64,000 bases of DNA from a candidate division WOR-1 bacterium RIFOXYB2_FULL_46_45 (GCA_001771585.1 MEUE01000003.1:248001-312000), one strand, 5' to 3'; positions 25,431 through 34,732 are shown, numbered from the stretch's first letter. The notes: generated by a model not told the origin, from the sequence alone. Program-made: numbers and translations.

Positions 25431-25765
25431 AGCGCCGTCGTTCCCCTCTCCTTGGTACTGATCCTAATCACCTCATCAACCGTCGAAATAAAGATCTTCC
25501 CGTCCCCCATCTTTCCGGTTGAGCAGACCTCTTCAATAATATTGATCAGTTCGTTTAACTTATTGTCATCAACCACTATTTCCAGTTTTATCTTGGGGAG
25601 AAATTCAATCCGGTATTCACCGACCCGCCATTCAAGAGTTATCCCTTTTTGCTTCCCTCTCCCTTTAACTTCGGTAACGGTCATCCCAACAAAGCCTTTT
25701 TTATCTAAGGCTTCCCTTAAATCTTCCAGTTTTTCCGGACGGACAATCGCTTCTACCCTTTTCAT
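25427..25765 (-). CDS. glnB: P-II signal protein
   Basis: 112 residues from MKRVEAIVRP; GGAGG lies 8 bases before this ATG and only 2 before the alternative Met. Signature segments are VTEVKGRGKQKG, FLPKIKLEIVV and TGKMGDGKIF. In the T-loop Tyr-46 is replaced by Trp (TLEWRVGEY), while the Tyr-51 equivalent is kept, so uridylylation remains possible. P-II proteins report 2-oxoglutarate and ATP/ADP to AmtB and glutamine synthetase. It sits 10 bases downstream of amtB, its usual partner. Confidence 0.93.
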   Translation of the reverse strand: MKRVEAIVRPEKLEDLREALDKKGFVGMTVTEVKGRGKQKGITLEWRVGEYRIEFLPKIKLEIVVDDNKLNELINIIEEVCSTGKMGDGKIFISTVDEVIRISTKERGTTAL

Positions 25766-25780
25766 TTTCATCCCCTCCTT

Positions 25781-26992
25781 TTAAATGCTCTCGGCATGCT
25801 GAGAAATATCGAGCCCGACCAGTTCTTCGTTTTTCGAAACCCGCAGGCCAAAAAACATGTCAACCAGGGTTGCCAAAACGTAGGTCACAACAAAAGAGAA
25901 AACCGCGACAATGGCAACCGTAATAAACTGGATCCACAACAGGCCGGGATTACCAAACAATAAACCGTCCGCTCCGGCCGGATTGATTGCCTTACTGGCA
26001 AAAACACCGGTTAAAACAGCGCCCCACGCTCCTCCCATCCCATGGCAGGCAAAAGCATCCAGAGATTCATCTATCCTTAATTTCATACGCAGTACAATCA
26101 TATAATAAGAGATCATAGCCGCGCTGGCTCCGATAAAGATTGCGGCTAAAGGATCGACAAAGCCGGAAGCCGGTGTTATCGCGACCAATCCGACCACCGC
26201 TCCGGTCGCGACACCAAGTACCGACGGCCGGCGGTGCAGCCAGCTTAAAACCATCCAAGTCACTCCGGCAGCGGCCGCCGCGGTATTGGTTACGACAAAA
26301 GCCGAAACCGCCAACCCATTTGCCGCTAAGGCCGACCCGCCGTTAAAACCAAACCAGCCAAACCAAAGCAGTACCGCTCCTAAAACAACCAACGGAATAT
26401 TGCTCGGTTCCATATTATCTTTCCCATAGCCGATTCTTTTCCCGATAACCAAAGCGATGGCAAGAGCGGAAAATCCGGCGGTAACGTGGACAACTGTTCC
26501 TCCGGCAAAATCAAGGGCGCCAAAAGCTCTCAACCAGCCCCCTATTCCCCACACCCAGTGGCAGACCGGATCATAAACCAACGTCGCCCAGATGACGGAA
26601 AAAAACAGAAAAGAAGAGAATTTGATCCTCTCGACAAAAGCACCGACAATCAACGACGGGGTAACGATCGCGAAAGCGGCCTGAAAGATCATAAAGGCCA
26701 GGGCCGGGATTGTGGCGGCATAACCGGGATCGGGAAGCGCGCCGACTCCCGCCAAACCTAAGGCTTGCAACCCCCCGATTATTCCGCTCTTGGTCGGACC
26801 GAAAGCTAAAGTGTAACCGTACAAAACCCATTGCAGGCTGATAACCATCAAAACCGCGAAACACATCATGATGGTGGAAAGAATATTTTTCTTCCTGACC
26901 ATCCCCCCGTAAAAGAACCCGACCGCCGGAGTCATCAAGATTACCAGAGCCGTTGAAATCAGGATCCAAGCTGTATCACCGGAATTGATCAT
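25781..26992 (-). CDS. amtB: Ammonium transporter
   Basis: About 403 residues from MINSGDTAWIL; GGAGG lies near this ATG. Eleven-helix Amt topology with GFFYGGMVRKKN, DFAGGTVVHVTAGFSALA, WFGFNGGSALAANG and the pore histidine in CHGMGGAWG. It conducts ammonia into the cytoplasm and is gated by P-II. It has its own sigma-54 core and enhancer boxes and forms a pair with glnB. There is no signal peptide. Confidence 0.95.
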   Translation of the reverse strand: MINSGDTAWILISTALVILMTPAVGFFYGGMVRKKNILSTIMMCFAVLMVISLQWVLYGYTLAFGPTKSGIIGGLQALGLAGVGALPDPGYAATIPALAFMIFQAAFAIVTPSLIVGAFVERIKFSSFLFFSVIWATLVYDPVCHWVWGIGGWLRAFGALDFAGGTVVHVTAGFSALAIALVIGKRIGYGKDNMEPSNIPLVVLGAVLLWFGWFGFNGGSALAANGLAVSAFVVTNTAAAAAGVTWMVLSWLHRRPSVLGVATGAVVGLVAITPASGFVDPLAAIFIGASAAMISYYMIVLRMKLRIDESLDAFACHGMGGAWGAVLTGVFASKAINPAGADGLLFGNPGLLWIQFITVAIVAVFSFVVTYVLATLVDMFFGLRVSKNEELVGLDISQHAESI

Positions 26993-27019
26993 AACTGTTC
27001 CTCCTTTATTAAAGGAGAC

Positions 27020-27035
27020 AGCAATTTCCATTCCC
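27020..27035 (-). promoter_or_regulatory. Sigma-54 promoter of amtB-glnB
   Basis: Minus-strand GGGAATGGAAATTGCT has GG and GC 10 bases apart and a good -12 (TTGCT). The -24 is weaker than in glnA. Its position relative to the enhancer boxes is the same as in the other two promoters. Confidence 0.6.
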
Positions 27036-27056
27036 GCGAAAACAGGCAATATTAAT

Positions 27057-27096
27057 ACAACTTTGTAGAATAACGCGATAATTACTACATTATTGT
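27057..27096 (-). promoter_or_regulatory. Paired enhancer boxes of amtB
   Basis: ACAAAGTTGT (plus 27057-27066) and ACAATAATGT (27087-27096) on the minus strand, starts 30 bases apart; the upstream box starts 52 bases from the sigma-54 core. Confidence 0.6.
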
Positions 27097-27097
27097 T

Positions 27098-27439
27098 TTA
27101 TCCGATCGCTTTTTTACCCCGCTCCCCCGTCCGGATCCTGACACATTCTTCAAGAGGAATGATAAAAATCTTTCCGTCGCCGATCTTGCCGCTTTTTGCT
27201 CCCTTCACTATCGCATCGACAGTAAGATCAACAAAGTCGTCGTTAACCGCTATTTCAAGACGTACTTTCTTAAGCAAATTTATTTCTTGAACCACTCCGC
27301 GGTAGGTTTCGGTGTATCCCGCCTGCTGTCCGCATCCCAGGGAATTAGTAACCGACAATTTATAAACCTTCGCCTCAAAAAGAGCCTGTTTCACGTCCGG
27401 CAATTTCTCCGGTTGAATAAAAGCCGTGATCAGTTTCAT
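27098..27439 (-). CDS. P-II family protein with variant T-loop
   Basis: 113 residues. [24 protein letters not shown] is the P-II C-terminal signature. The T-loop reads [20 protein letters not shown]: the first Tyr is present, but the position of Tyr-51 is Gln, so uridylylation at that site is excluded. It lies between the two amtB genes, 18 bases after the larger one, and probably regulates that transporter. GGAGGG precedes the ATG. Confidence 0.9.
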   Translation of the reverse strand: MKLITAFIQPEKLPDVKQALFEAKVYKLSVTNSLGCGQQAGYTETYRGVVQEINLLKKVRLEIAVNDDFVDLTVDAIVKGAKSGKIGDGKIFIIPLEECVRIRTGERGKKAIG

Positions 27440-27457
27440 TTTTCATCCCTCCTTTTA

Positions 27458-28756
27458 TTATTGCGCGGTAAAAATCTGGAAACCGGCATAGGCTTCCATA
27501 CCGTGCTCGCCGATATCCAAGCCCCTCATTTCTTCTTCGGGAGAAACTCTTATCCCCAGTAAGGTTTTAATTAAAAACCAAACCGTTAAAGAGATCAACA
27601 GGGTAAAAGAGGCAACCGCCAAGACCCCCATAAATTGGGTGCTTAAAAGCTTAAAGCCGCCGCCAAAAAACAGCCCGTTTCCCGTGGTATTGGGCATAAA
27701 AATATCCTGGGCAAAAAGCCCGACCGCCAGAGTGCCAAACACACCATTCAAAAGATGGACCGACAGCGCCCCTACCGGATCGTCAAGTTTTAAGCGGTCA
27801 AAAAAGAGGACCCCTAAAACAACCAGAATACCGGCAATCCCGCCGATTATAAGGGAACTTAACGGAGAGATATAGGCACAGGGAGCGGTAACCGCCACCA
27901 ACCCGCCCAAACAGCCGTTGATGGTCATCCCCAGATCCGGTTTTCCGGTAATAAACCAGGCCAGCAAGGTGGAGGTTAAAATTCCGGCCGCGGCGGCTAA
28001 ATTGGTGGTAACCACAATCCTTGAAATGGCGTTAACATCCGCCGCCATGGTGGAGCCGGGATTAAATCCGAACCAACCGAGCCAGAGAACAAAGGCTCCG
28101 ATAGTTGCCAGTCCAATATTATGTCCGGGAATAGCGGAAGGAGAACCGTCTTTACGATATTTACCCAAGCGCGGACCGAGCATTAAGATTCCGGCCAAAG
28201 CGGCCCAACCGCCAACCGAATGCACTACCGATGAACCGGCAAAATCCCAAAATCCCAAAGCGGCCAGCCAGCCCCCGCCCCAAATCCAATGCCCAATAAT
28301 CGGATAAATCAGCCCGACCATAAAGAAAGAAAAAATAATGAAAGATAAATATTTAATGCGTTCCGCCACCGCCCCGGAAACGATCGTAGCCGCGGTCCCG
28401 GCAAAAACCAGCTGAAAGAAAAATTTTGCCAAAAGCGGCACCGAAGCCCATGAAATGGCCGAATAAACCCCCTGATAAGCCGCGCCGACGGCAGGGCTGT
28501 TGTCCGCTCCGGAAAGCCCGACTAATCCTTGCAGTCCAATTAACGGATTTCCGTTGCCAAACATTATGCCCCAACCAACCAGCCAAAAAGCGATTGAAGA
28601 AACGGCAAAGACAATAAAATTTTTGGATAAAATATTCACCGCGTTTTTGGCCCTGGCAAAACCGGTCTCAACTGCCGCAAAACCAAGATTCATAAAGAAG
28701 ACCAGCATCGCCGTAATTAAAACCCACATTGTATCGGCAATAATCTTAAACTCCAT
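27458..28756 (-). CDS. amtB: Ammonium transporter, second copy
   Basis: About 432 residues from [15 protein letters not shown] lies 10 bases upstream of this ATG, and an upstream GTG is too close to it. Amt features: [48 protein letters not shown], and the pore histidine region [14 protein letters not shown]. It is longer than the neighbouring amtB and differs in detail, so the two are old paralogues. It follows the porin-like gene by 18 bases and precedes a P-II gene, giving a three-gene sigma-54 operon. Confidence 0.93.
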   Translation of the reverse strand: MEFKIIADTMWVLITAMLVFFMNLGFAAVETGFARAKNAVNILSKNFIVFAVSSIAFWLVGWGIMFGNGNPLIGLQGLVGLSGADNSPAVGAAYQGVYSAISWASVPLLAKFFFQLVFAGTAATIVSGAVAERIKYLSFIIFSFFMVGLIYPIIGHWIWGGGWLAALGFWDFAGSSVVHSVGGWAALAGILMLGPRLGKYRKDGSPSAIPGHNIGLATIGAFVLWLGWFGFNPGSTMAADVNAISRIVVTTNLAAAAGILTSTLLAWFITGKPDLGMTINGCLGGLVAVTAPCAYISPLSSLIIGGIAGILVVLGVLFFDRLKLDDPVGALSVHLLNGVFGTLAVGLFAQDIFMPNTTGNGLFFGGGFKLLSTQFMGVLAVASFTLLISLTVWFLIKTLLGIRVSPEEEMRGLDIGEHGMEAYAGFQIFTAQ

Positions 28757-28774
28757 TTTTACCACTCTCCCTTT

Positions 28775-29431
28775 TTAAATATTGATATCCAACTGCGTCG
28801 TTACAGTCGGTTTCGCGCCGTTGTTGTATGTGCCGTAACCGAAAATCACCGAAGTGTTGGGAGCAAATATCCATGAAATCCCGTAAAAGGTGGCTCCCAG
28901 CACCGATTTGGAACCGGCGTAGTCGACGCAGGCCCACAATTTATCGGTAATTGTTTTGTCCCAGGTTAAGATCAAACCAGAATTTTCACCCGCCCCGAGA
29001 ACTTTCTCGTTACCGGAAAAATAACCAACCGATAAACGTCCCAGCGGAGTAGTTTTTGCAGCTACGCCATAAAGGACATTCTGGTCGGTGACCCCGCCTT
29101 TGGTCCCGAAGCCAAAGCCGCCAACCGCGACAGCGGGCAGGATCCCGTTTTCTCCAACACCGTATTTGGCATTAAAGGTAAACGGATCGGATTGAGGCAA
29201 GAAAACATCGGCACCGACTTCAAGACCTGGAAGCAGACCGTAAGTCAACCCAGTATCGGTTGGGAAAGCATAGCCTCCTTCTGCCGGTCCTTCCAAGGTG
29301 AAGTAATTGTCGATCCCAAAATGCCAGACCCCCAACGGCTGGATATCGGTCGACGGGTTCCAGATCTGGGTCGACGGAGTCGCGAACGCTACACTCTGCA
29401 ACAGCAACAAAGCAACCAAAACTTTTTTCAT
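28775..29431 (-). CDS. Porin-like outer-membrane protein
   Basis: About 218 residues from MKKVLVALLLLQSVAFA, a clear signal peptide; the preceding GGGGGG is the ribosome site. The remainder alternates hydrophobic and polar residues with Gly and aromatic residues, as in a beta barrel (GYAFPTDTGLTYGLLPG; RLSVGYFSGNE; VIFGYGTYNNGAK). It heads the amtB-glnB operon under a sigma-54 promoter, so it may admit ammonium or amines across the outer membrane. I do not recognise a named family. It supports a diderm cell. Confidence 0.6.
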   Translation of the reverse strand: MKKVLVALLLLQSVAFATPSTQIWNPSTDIQPLGVWHFGIDNYFTLEGPAEGGYAFPTDTGLTYGLLPGLEVGADVFLPQSDPFTFNAKYGVGENGILPAVAVGGFGFGTKGGVTDQNVLYGVAAKTTPLGRLSVGYFSGNEKVLGAGENSGLILTWDKTITDKLWACVDYAGSKSVLGATFYGISWIFAPNTSVIFGYGTYNNGAKPTVTTQLDINI

Positions 29432-29458
29432 TTTTGTTCCCCCCTTTGTCCTTAACAC

Positions 29459-29474
29459 AGCAATTTTGAGGCCA
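29459..29474 (-). promoter_or_regulatory. Sigma-54 promoter of the porin-amtB-glnB operon
   Basis: Minus-strand TGGCCTCAAAATTGCT matches TGGC at -24 and TTGCT at -12 with exact spacing. Confidence 0.8.
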
Positions 29475-29496
29475 GGGAGTTTATGAGGGGGAAGAT

Positions 29497-29536
29497 ACGT
29501 TTTTGTTGAAAATGGGGAAGCGGGTTACATTATTGT
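29497..29536 (-). promoter_or_regulatory. Paired enhancer boxes of the porin operon
   Basis: ACAAAAACGT (plus 29497-29506) and ACAATAATGT (29527-29536) on the minus strand, 30 bases apart, 53 bases from the sigma-54 core. The proximal box is the most degenerate of the three. Confidence 0.55.
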
Positions 29537-29569
29537 TGGGAAAAGATTTGGGTTAAGGAAATAGATTTT

Positions 29570-31306
29570 TTACTTTGTCAAAAAAGCGGCCGCAAGCGAG
29601 CTGAAAGACATTAGTGTAGGATCGGGGATCTCATTTGTTAATATATCTGCTCCTATGTTAGCTGCTGTTGGTAAAATAAATTTTGCGGCAGTAAATCTTG
29701 CAGCCTGTCCTAATGTTAAATGAGCCGTTCTTTGTGGTGTTGACCATATTAAATTACCCGCGGGAATACTAAGTCCGGCTAAAGAATTCCATAAAAGTTC
29801 TTTTGCAAAATCGGTCTTTATTTCTATTCCAACGGCAGAACTAAAGGAACGTTGCACCGCCGAAGCAACAACGCCTTGTATTGTCATATCAACCGCTTGA
29901 GTCGCAACCTTTGCCAAAGTGCTGTTTCCAATCCGTCCGGCTATTACTTCGGTTGCCGTTCCTCCCAACGCCCCTCCGGCCAAAGAGGCTAAGATTAATA
30001 CCATAGTGTTTGTGATCAGTAAATTGACCCGGTCGGTAGATTCAATATCTTTTCTAACTTGAGCAAGAACATCCTCAAGCTTGCCTTGCAGTTCGTCTGT
30101 CGGTCTTGGATCAAACGCGTCAAGATTAAAATCGGTTGTCCTTTTTGTATCACTGTTTATTCCCTGTGCCAGATCACGGATAGAGGCAGCGGTCGAGTTT
30201 GAGACTAATCCGGAATAGGTTGTTTTATGATCTTCTGCGGCTGTTTTCAGTTTTTCTTGCGCTTGTTTATTTGCTTTACATGCCCAAGCCTTTTTGGTAA
30301 AATTTTCAACTTGTGAACGGAAATCCTGCAGCCATTTTACCCTTTCGGTTCGGGCAAAAATCCTGCGAGGACGCATAAAAGCCAGGTCCCGTATACGGTC
30401 CATATCCATTCGCAGCGCCGGACTTGCACCAAGGTATTGATTGATACCTGGAAAGTGTTTATCCATACCGCTTCTAAAAGCCGCGTAGGCAAGCAGTCTT
30501 CCCAAAATAACAGCGCTTTTTTGGAATTCTTCCCTTTGAGACAGATTAATCTTAGGCTTTTCCCCCAATTGAATAACTAACCGGTAAGCTTCTTGAATAG
30601 CCGGATCGTGATGGTTTTTTTGGTAGGGAGAAGGAGGAGGAGTAAGTTTAGGATTGTAATCAACAACACTTCTTAAAATATAGTTATAGCCGGATTCATA
30701 TTCTTTCTTTACCGATAACATAAATAATCGCCTTTGGAAATAGTCCGCCGCATGGAAAAATTTTTGCATTTCACTGTCACTCCGGCCCCAAAGGTATGAT
30801 CCCAATTGGCGCGCGGTATTATAAGCCTGCCGGGCTTTTTGGTCGGAAGCTACTATTTGTCTGCTTTGGGTCGGAAGGCTCTTTAGCGAAGCAAGTATTT
30901 TGTTTGCTTCTCCTAACAATTCCCATTTATTTAAAAGATAATCGGTTTTACTTGAGATCTGTTGAAGTTCTAATTCGATTGCACCGGCATTATTCCCATC
31001 ATTTGCTTCTTTTTGCAGTTGATACAATCTTGCGCGAAGAGAATAGAGATCTGATAGAAACTCGCGTTTAGTATAAACTGCCTTGGTAACCGGGAGGCTT
31101 GTGGAATATGCTTCAAGCGAACCTAGCCCTGATGGATCAACCTTGGCCAATTTTGTTTCAAAATCATTAATTTGCCGATCGATCCGTTGCGTTAATACGG
31201 CCCCTTTGTTACTAAGGGGTTTTTCCATTAATATTTGAGCAGGATTAGCAGGACACGCTCTGATTTTCCCGCCGCAATTTTTTGCTCCAATCGTCAATGG
31301 TCCCAT
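29570..31306 (-). CDS. Hypothetical 578-residue protein
   Basis: No family recognised. The N-terminal two thirds are helical and charged, with coiled-coil-like stretches (LYSLRARLYQLQKEAND; LELQQISSKTDYLLNKW). From about residue 430 there are hydrophobic small-residue segments (MVLILASLAGGALGGTATEV; LSIPAGNLIW) suggesting membrane insertion. No signal peptide; the first residues hold two cysteines. It follows the metalloprotease-like gene by 53 bases in the same direction, so the two may form a secreted or membrane-active pair. Function unknown. Confidence 0.45.
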   Translation of the reverse strand: MGPLTIGAKNCGGKIRACPANPAQILMEKPLSNKGAVLTQRIDRQINDFETKLAKVDPSGLGSLEAYSTSLPVTKAVYTKREFLSDLYSLRARLYQLQKEANDGNNAGAIELELQQISSKTDYLLNKWELLGEANKILASLKSLPTQSRQIVASDQKARQAYNTARQLGSYLWGRSDSEMQKFFHAADYFQRRLFMLSVKKEYESGYNYILRSVVDYNPKLTPPPSPYQKNHHDPAIQEAYRLVIQLGEKPKINLSQREEFQKSAVILGRLLAYAAFRSGMDKHFPGINQYLGASPALRMDMDRIRDLAFMRPRRIFARTERVKWLQDFRSQVENFTKKAWACKANKQAQEKLKTAAEDHKTTYSGLVSNSTAASIRDLAQGINSDTKRTTDFNLDAFDPRPTDELQGKLEDVLAQVRKDIESTDRVNLLITNTMVLILASLAGGALGGTATEVIAGRIGNSTLAKVATQAVDMTIQGVVASAVQRSFSSAVGIEIKTDFAKELLWNSLAGLSIPAGNLIWSTPQRTAHLTLGQAARFTAAKFILPTAANIGADILTNEIPDPTLMSFSSLAAAFLTK

Positions 31307-31359
31307 TCGGTCGCTCCTTGCTCTTTGGCAATTATTCGGCTAAAGGACTCTGTATGTAT

Positions 31360-32682
31360 TTATCGTGATAAAAGGGGGGAAACTTGCGGATAATGCTGGA
31401 ACAGGAATTCACCTATAATACGAGCGCCGTCAACCTCGACTAATTTGGGGTGTTGGCCATTGATTCTTTCGAGCTTGCGTTTGATGCCAGCGGCTTTCCC
31501 CTTGTCCCCCTCGTGATAATAAAAATCAGCCACAGCAACGCCTGTTTCATTAGCTCCCCAAACATACTTTCTTCGTTCTGAACGCGATAATTTCTCCTGC
31601 AAAAGCATTTTACAATAATCTTTAAACAATTTTTTATTTAGACGTAAGGCCGCCTTTCTTTTTCCAAGCGCGGTATAAATTGCGACCAACTCTCTCCTTC
31701 TATTTAATAAGTTCTCAAAATCTTTTGTTTTATTAATACCCGACCCAGCTCTCCTTATTTGTTGTTGCAGCTGCTGCCTTTCTCCTCTAATGGCCATTAA
31801 TTGATAAGGATCCAAAAGACGAAAGGGGGAATAATGATGAGTAAAGGGAATTGACATTGATATCATATTTATACAGGGATAAAATCCTACGGATTGCAAT
31901 ATAACCAGCATTGCTTTTGCGACAGAAAATTTACCGGAAAATAATAATTTTAGCCCATAGATTTGCGTTTTGGTCATGGCTTCTTCTTCCGAAGCGCCAA
32001 GGGCATGAGTTGTTTCATGAAATACGGCTTCGTCATAACTTATAAATTCTGGAAATGATTTCCCTATAAAGATTTTCCCGGGATTGTGTTCGGAGAAAAA
32101 GGCTCCCTCGTTGTCACAACTAAAAATTTCCATCGGAGCATTTTCTGCCTCCAATAATGTTGGACAAGGCAGGTTCCGTTTATTAAAATTAATTACTCCT
32201 TCGATAAGTTTATAAGTTGGCAGAAAAGATGCCATAAAAAATATAGATGCAGGTAAAGATAGCGCCCCAACGGCGCTTAAAGATAGAAAGGTAAGGGGAA
32301 GCAACGCGCTAAGTGATGAGTGTAAAAAGATAAAACTTTTTTCTCTGCATAAATTGGCCAATTCTTCCGGACTAGTTATTTGCCTTGGATCAATTGTGGT
32401 TCTGCCGGCTTTTAAAAAGGCTTCGGCAACCAAATGGTCTCCGGCAATCTTGCTGTCAGCGGCATAAAATCCGTCCGGTTTAATGCTTATTGTTTCGTCT
32501 GGTTTAAGAATGAGATGTTGCCATACCTTTAGTGTTTCACGACTAAGTCCAGGAGTATAATTTGAAGAAATTTTATGTGCTACTCTGCCCAACCCATCTC
32601 CCAGGCGACTTAAGCGCGATTGCGGATTTTTATTGCAACAAGCTAAGATCTGTCTGCCAAATTTTCCAATTAATAATGCCAT
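31360..32682 (-). CDS. Hypothetical HExxH zinc-peptidase-like protein
   Basis: 440 residues. One or two hydrophobic helices near residues 130-175 (LPLTFLSLSAVGALSLPASI). An HETTH motif follows in DEAVFHETTHALGASEEEA, with a downstream Glu that could complete a zinc site. The C-terminal part is helical with many Arg/Lys and ends in a repeat-like segment (LGKRKAALRLNKKLFKDYCK). I would call it a gluzincin-like membrane protease candidate only on the motif. No ribosome site of note; it lies upstream of the 578-residue protein. Confidence 0.45.
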   Translation of the reverse strand: MALLIGKFGRQILACCNKNPQSRLSRLGDGLGRVAHKISSNYTPGLSRETLKVWQHLILKPDETISIKPDGFYAADSKIAGDHLVAEAFLKAGRTTIDPRQITSPEELANLCREKSFIFLHSSLSALLPLTFLSLSAVGALSLPASIFFMASFLPTYKLIEGVINFNKRNLPCPTLLEAENAPMEIFSCDNEGAFFSEHNPGKIFIGKSFPEFISYDEAVFHETTHALGASEEEAMTKTQIYGLKLLFSGKFSVAKAMLVILQSVGFYPCINMISMSIPFTHHYSPFRLLDPYQLMAIRGERQQLQQQIRRAGSGINKTKDFENLLNRRRELVAIYTALGKRKAALRLNKKLFKDYCKMLLQEKLSRSERRKYVWGANETGVAVADFYYHEGDKGKAAGIKRKLERINGQHPKLVEVDGARIIGEFLFQHYPQVSPLLSR

Positions 32683-32809
32683 TAATATATTGCTGATTAA
32701 TTCCCCTCAATCAGCTCCTATATATATATCGTTAAAAACCGAGGCAGATTTCACCCATTCTAAACCCACAAGAGCAGGCAGCAGCACAACCACATGACAA
32801 CTTGAAAAG

Positions 32810-33028
32810 TCAAAAGTTCATCTCAACCACCTTATCCTTTGACTTCAACCCCTTAACAATCCTCATTTTATTCTTCTTAATCTTGAAATATTCGGCAAGG
32901 AGTTCAATCAACGCTTCGTTGGCTTTGCCGTCCACCGGCGGGGCGTTTAGATAAACCTTCAAGCGGCCGGGTTCTTCTACCACCTTCTGCTGTTTGGCTT
33001 TGGTAATGACGCGAATGCTTACTAGCAT
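32810..33028 (-). CDS. DUF167 (YggU) family protein
   Basis: 72 residues. VRVITKAKQQKVVE at the start (here SIRVITKAKQQKV), VYLNAPPVDGKANEALIELL and KMRIVKGLKSKDKVV are the family signature. Small soluble protein of unknown role, found across bacteria, archaea and eukaryotes. Length is typical or slightly short. It is monocistronic with an extended -10 eight bases before the ATG. Confidence 0.9.
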   Translation of the reverse strand: MLVSIRVITKAKQQKVVEEPGRLKVYLNAPPVDGKANEALIELLAEYFKIKKNKMRIVKGLKSKDKVVEMNF

Positions 33029-33036
33029 GAATTAAA

Positions 33037-33045
33037 ATTGTATCA
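33037..33045 (-). promoter_or_regulatory. Extended -10 of the DUF167 gene, leaderless type
   Basis: Minus-strand TG-A-TACAAT with 8 bases to the start codon at 33028. Confidence 0.5.
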
Positions 33046-33087
33046 TTTTTATGTGAAATTTAATCAAAATTATAACGATAAAAAAGA

Positions 33088-34293
33088 ATGGATGCAATAT
33101 TACAGACAAGATTAGCAAGGCATGGGATATCAAGAGTTGGTGTTCCTAAAAATATGGCCCCAAATACTAGGTATTCGAGCCAGATATTTGAAGTGAAATC
33201 TTTTTTAGCCATACTTAGCATAGAAGACCGGAAAGCCTTCTGGAGATTTGCAACCTCAAGCTTTGAGCACGAAAAAGATAAAAGGTCCGCCATCATAAGA
33301 CTGATTAATCCAATTGAAATCGAAGGAAGATTAATAATGTCCTTAAGATTAAAGGGAGTTGCCCCAAAAGAAACAGACGGCAAGGTTAAAGCTTATTCAA
33401 CGGGTGCCGGATTTATTAACAAAGATATAACCTGCATGGGGAAGAATATTATCGGACTTACATACAAAAGTCCAAACGACTACCAAGCTGACGGAACAAT
33501 GACTATGACGAAACTATCTAATGAAGTAGAAGGGGCAATAATGCTTGGCCCGGAAATAACAGATTTATTGCTGGGTTTTGGATTTTTTGAGGGACTTACA
33601 TACAACGATAAGCCGGTCGGTTTTGCAATCTATGGAATGGAGAGAGAAGAAGACTTAAGAGTTGGTGAAATGCTTGACCGGGCAGAAACCCCGGAAACGA
33701 CAGAAAAATACAGGCCTTATATTATACGGGCAGCGGAGCTACACCGAATGGAACATGATAGAAGATTTTTTCACGGATTCTTACATCCTCACAATATGGC
33801 TTTTGGGCCAAAAGGTAGCTTAAGGGTTGTTGATTTAGATGGATCCTATGATTTTTCCACAAGGCCGAAAGAAGAATATCCAACTATTATTTATACAGAT
33901 CTGATTCGTCCAATTTTTGATCTCTATCAATATAGTACATTTAATGGAATCAAAGTGCACAGATATCCATTGCTAATTGAGTATCTGTTAACTTATTTTA
34001 GAAATAACCCCCTGGCATATTATTGCGAAACATTAAAAGAACACAAAAAAGCAAGATATAAAGAACAGGGTTATCAATGCCATGATTTTGTTAATCCATC
34101 ACCTATCTATATGCCGGGTATTGATCTTAGCAAAATGCAATCAAATGTATTGCTCCAGCCAATATCTAGTCTTTTTCTTGGCGGAGATGGGACACGCGTA
34201 AATTTAAGGGCAAACCTTAATTCAAATAATATGTTTTATTTTTTTATGGAAGCAATAGAGTTTACGGTAAGAAAAGTTGAAAGACAACACTAA
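33088..34293 (+). CDS. Kinase-fold-like hypothetical protein
   Basis: 401 residues. The stretch RRFFHGFLHPHNMAFGPKGS followed by LRVVDLDGSYDF resembles the catalytic loop (HGxxHPxN) and metal-binding Asp of protein-kinase/APH-like folds. An upstream helix with LHRMEHD and a domain with GFAIYGMEREEDLR fit a C-lobe. The N-lobe glycine loop is not obvious. No named family; the substrate is unknown. It is divergent from DUF167, and TATAAC lies 11 bases before the ATG. The composition is AT-rich. Confidence 0.45.
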   Translation: MDAILQTRLARHGISRVGVPKNMAPNTRYSSQIFEVKSFLAILSIEDRKAFWRFATSSFEHEKDKRSAIIRLINPIEIEGRLIMSLRLKGVAPKETDGKVKAYSTGAGFINKDITCMGKNIIGLTYKSPNDYQADGTMTMTKLSNEVEGAIMLGPEITDLLLGFGFFEGLTYNDKPVGFAIYGMEREEDLRVGEMLDRAETPETTEKYRPYIIRAAELHRMEHDRRFFHGFLHPHNMAFGPKGSLRVVDLDGSYDFSTRPKEEYPTIIYTDLIRPIFDLYQYSTFNGIKVHRYPLLIEYLLTYFRNNPLAYYCETLKEHKKARYKEQGYQCHDFVNPSPIYMPGIDLSKMQSNVLLQPISSLFLGGDGTRVNLRANLNSNNMFYFFMEAIEFTVRKVERQH

Positions 34294-34318
34294 ACGTATT
34301 CATCCTAAGGGAACAGGA

Positions 34319-34717
34319 TCAACCTTCTTCCCTGTTCACCCGACAATCGGCGTCATAGAGGATTTTAAAGTTTTCTGTTTCATCTTTTCTTGGGTGGTGG
34401 TGATGAGCAATAATATCCAAAACTTCGCTAATTTTCTCTTTGGGAAATTCTCTAATATTCTCCAAAATCTCTTTTGCAATCGGGGGGCCTTCTATTTCCT
34501 GATATTTTCCGGCGTTGGAATTATATTTTTTCTCCGCCTCATGGATCCCGATATCGTGTAAGATCGCCGCGGCAACAACAACATCCTCGTCTCCGCTTTT
34601 TCTTTCCATAAAAAGTTCTTCCGAATATTTGAGCACCTTCAAGGCATGATTGATTCTTTTTTGGTCATTGCCAAAATATTCCCGCATTGCTTGTATAATT
34701 TGGCCTTTGAGGTTCAT
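34319..34717 (-). CDS. HD-domain phosphohydrolase
   Basis: 132 residues. NHALKVLKYSEELF, ILHDIGIHEAEKK (metal-binding HD), IIAHHHHPRKD and ILYDADCRVN follow the HD-superfamily order H...HD...H...D. It probably hydrolyses a phosphoester, possibly a nucleotide; the substrate is unclear. It ends a little earlier than relatives with a DADWLVN motif. An extended -10 sits 6 bases before the ATG. Confidence 0.8.
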   Translation of the reverse strand: MNLKGQIIQAMREYFGNDQKRINHALKVLKYSEELFMERKSGDEDVVVAAAILHDIGIHEAEKKYNSNAGKYQEIEGPPIAKEILENIREFPKEKISEVLDIIAHHHHPRKDETENFKILYDADCRVNREEG

Positions 34718-34723
34718 GGGATG

Positions 34724-34732
34724 ATTATAACA
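34724..34732 (-). promoter_or_regulatory. Extended -10 of the HD gene, leaderless type
   Basis: Minus-strand TGTTATAAT followed by 6 bases and the ATG at 34717. Confidence 0.6.
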
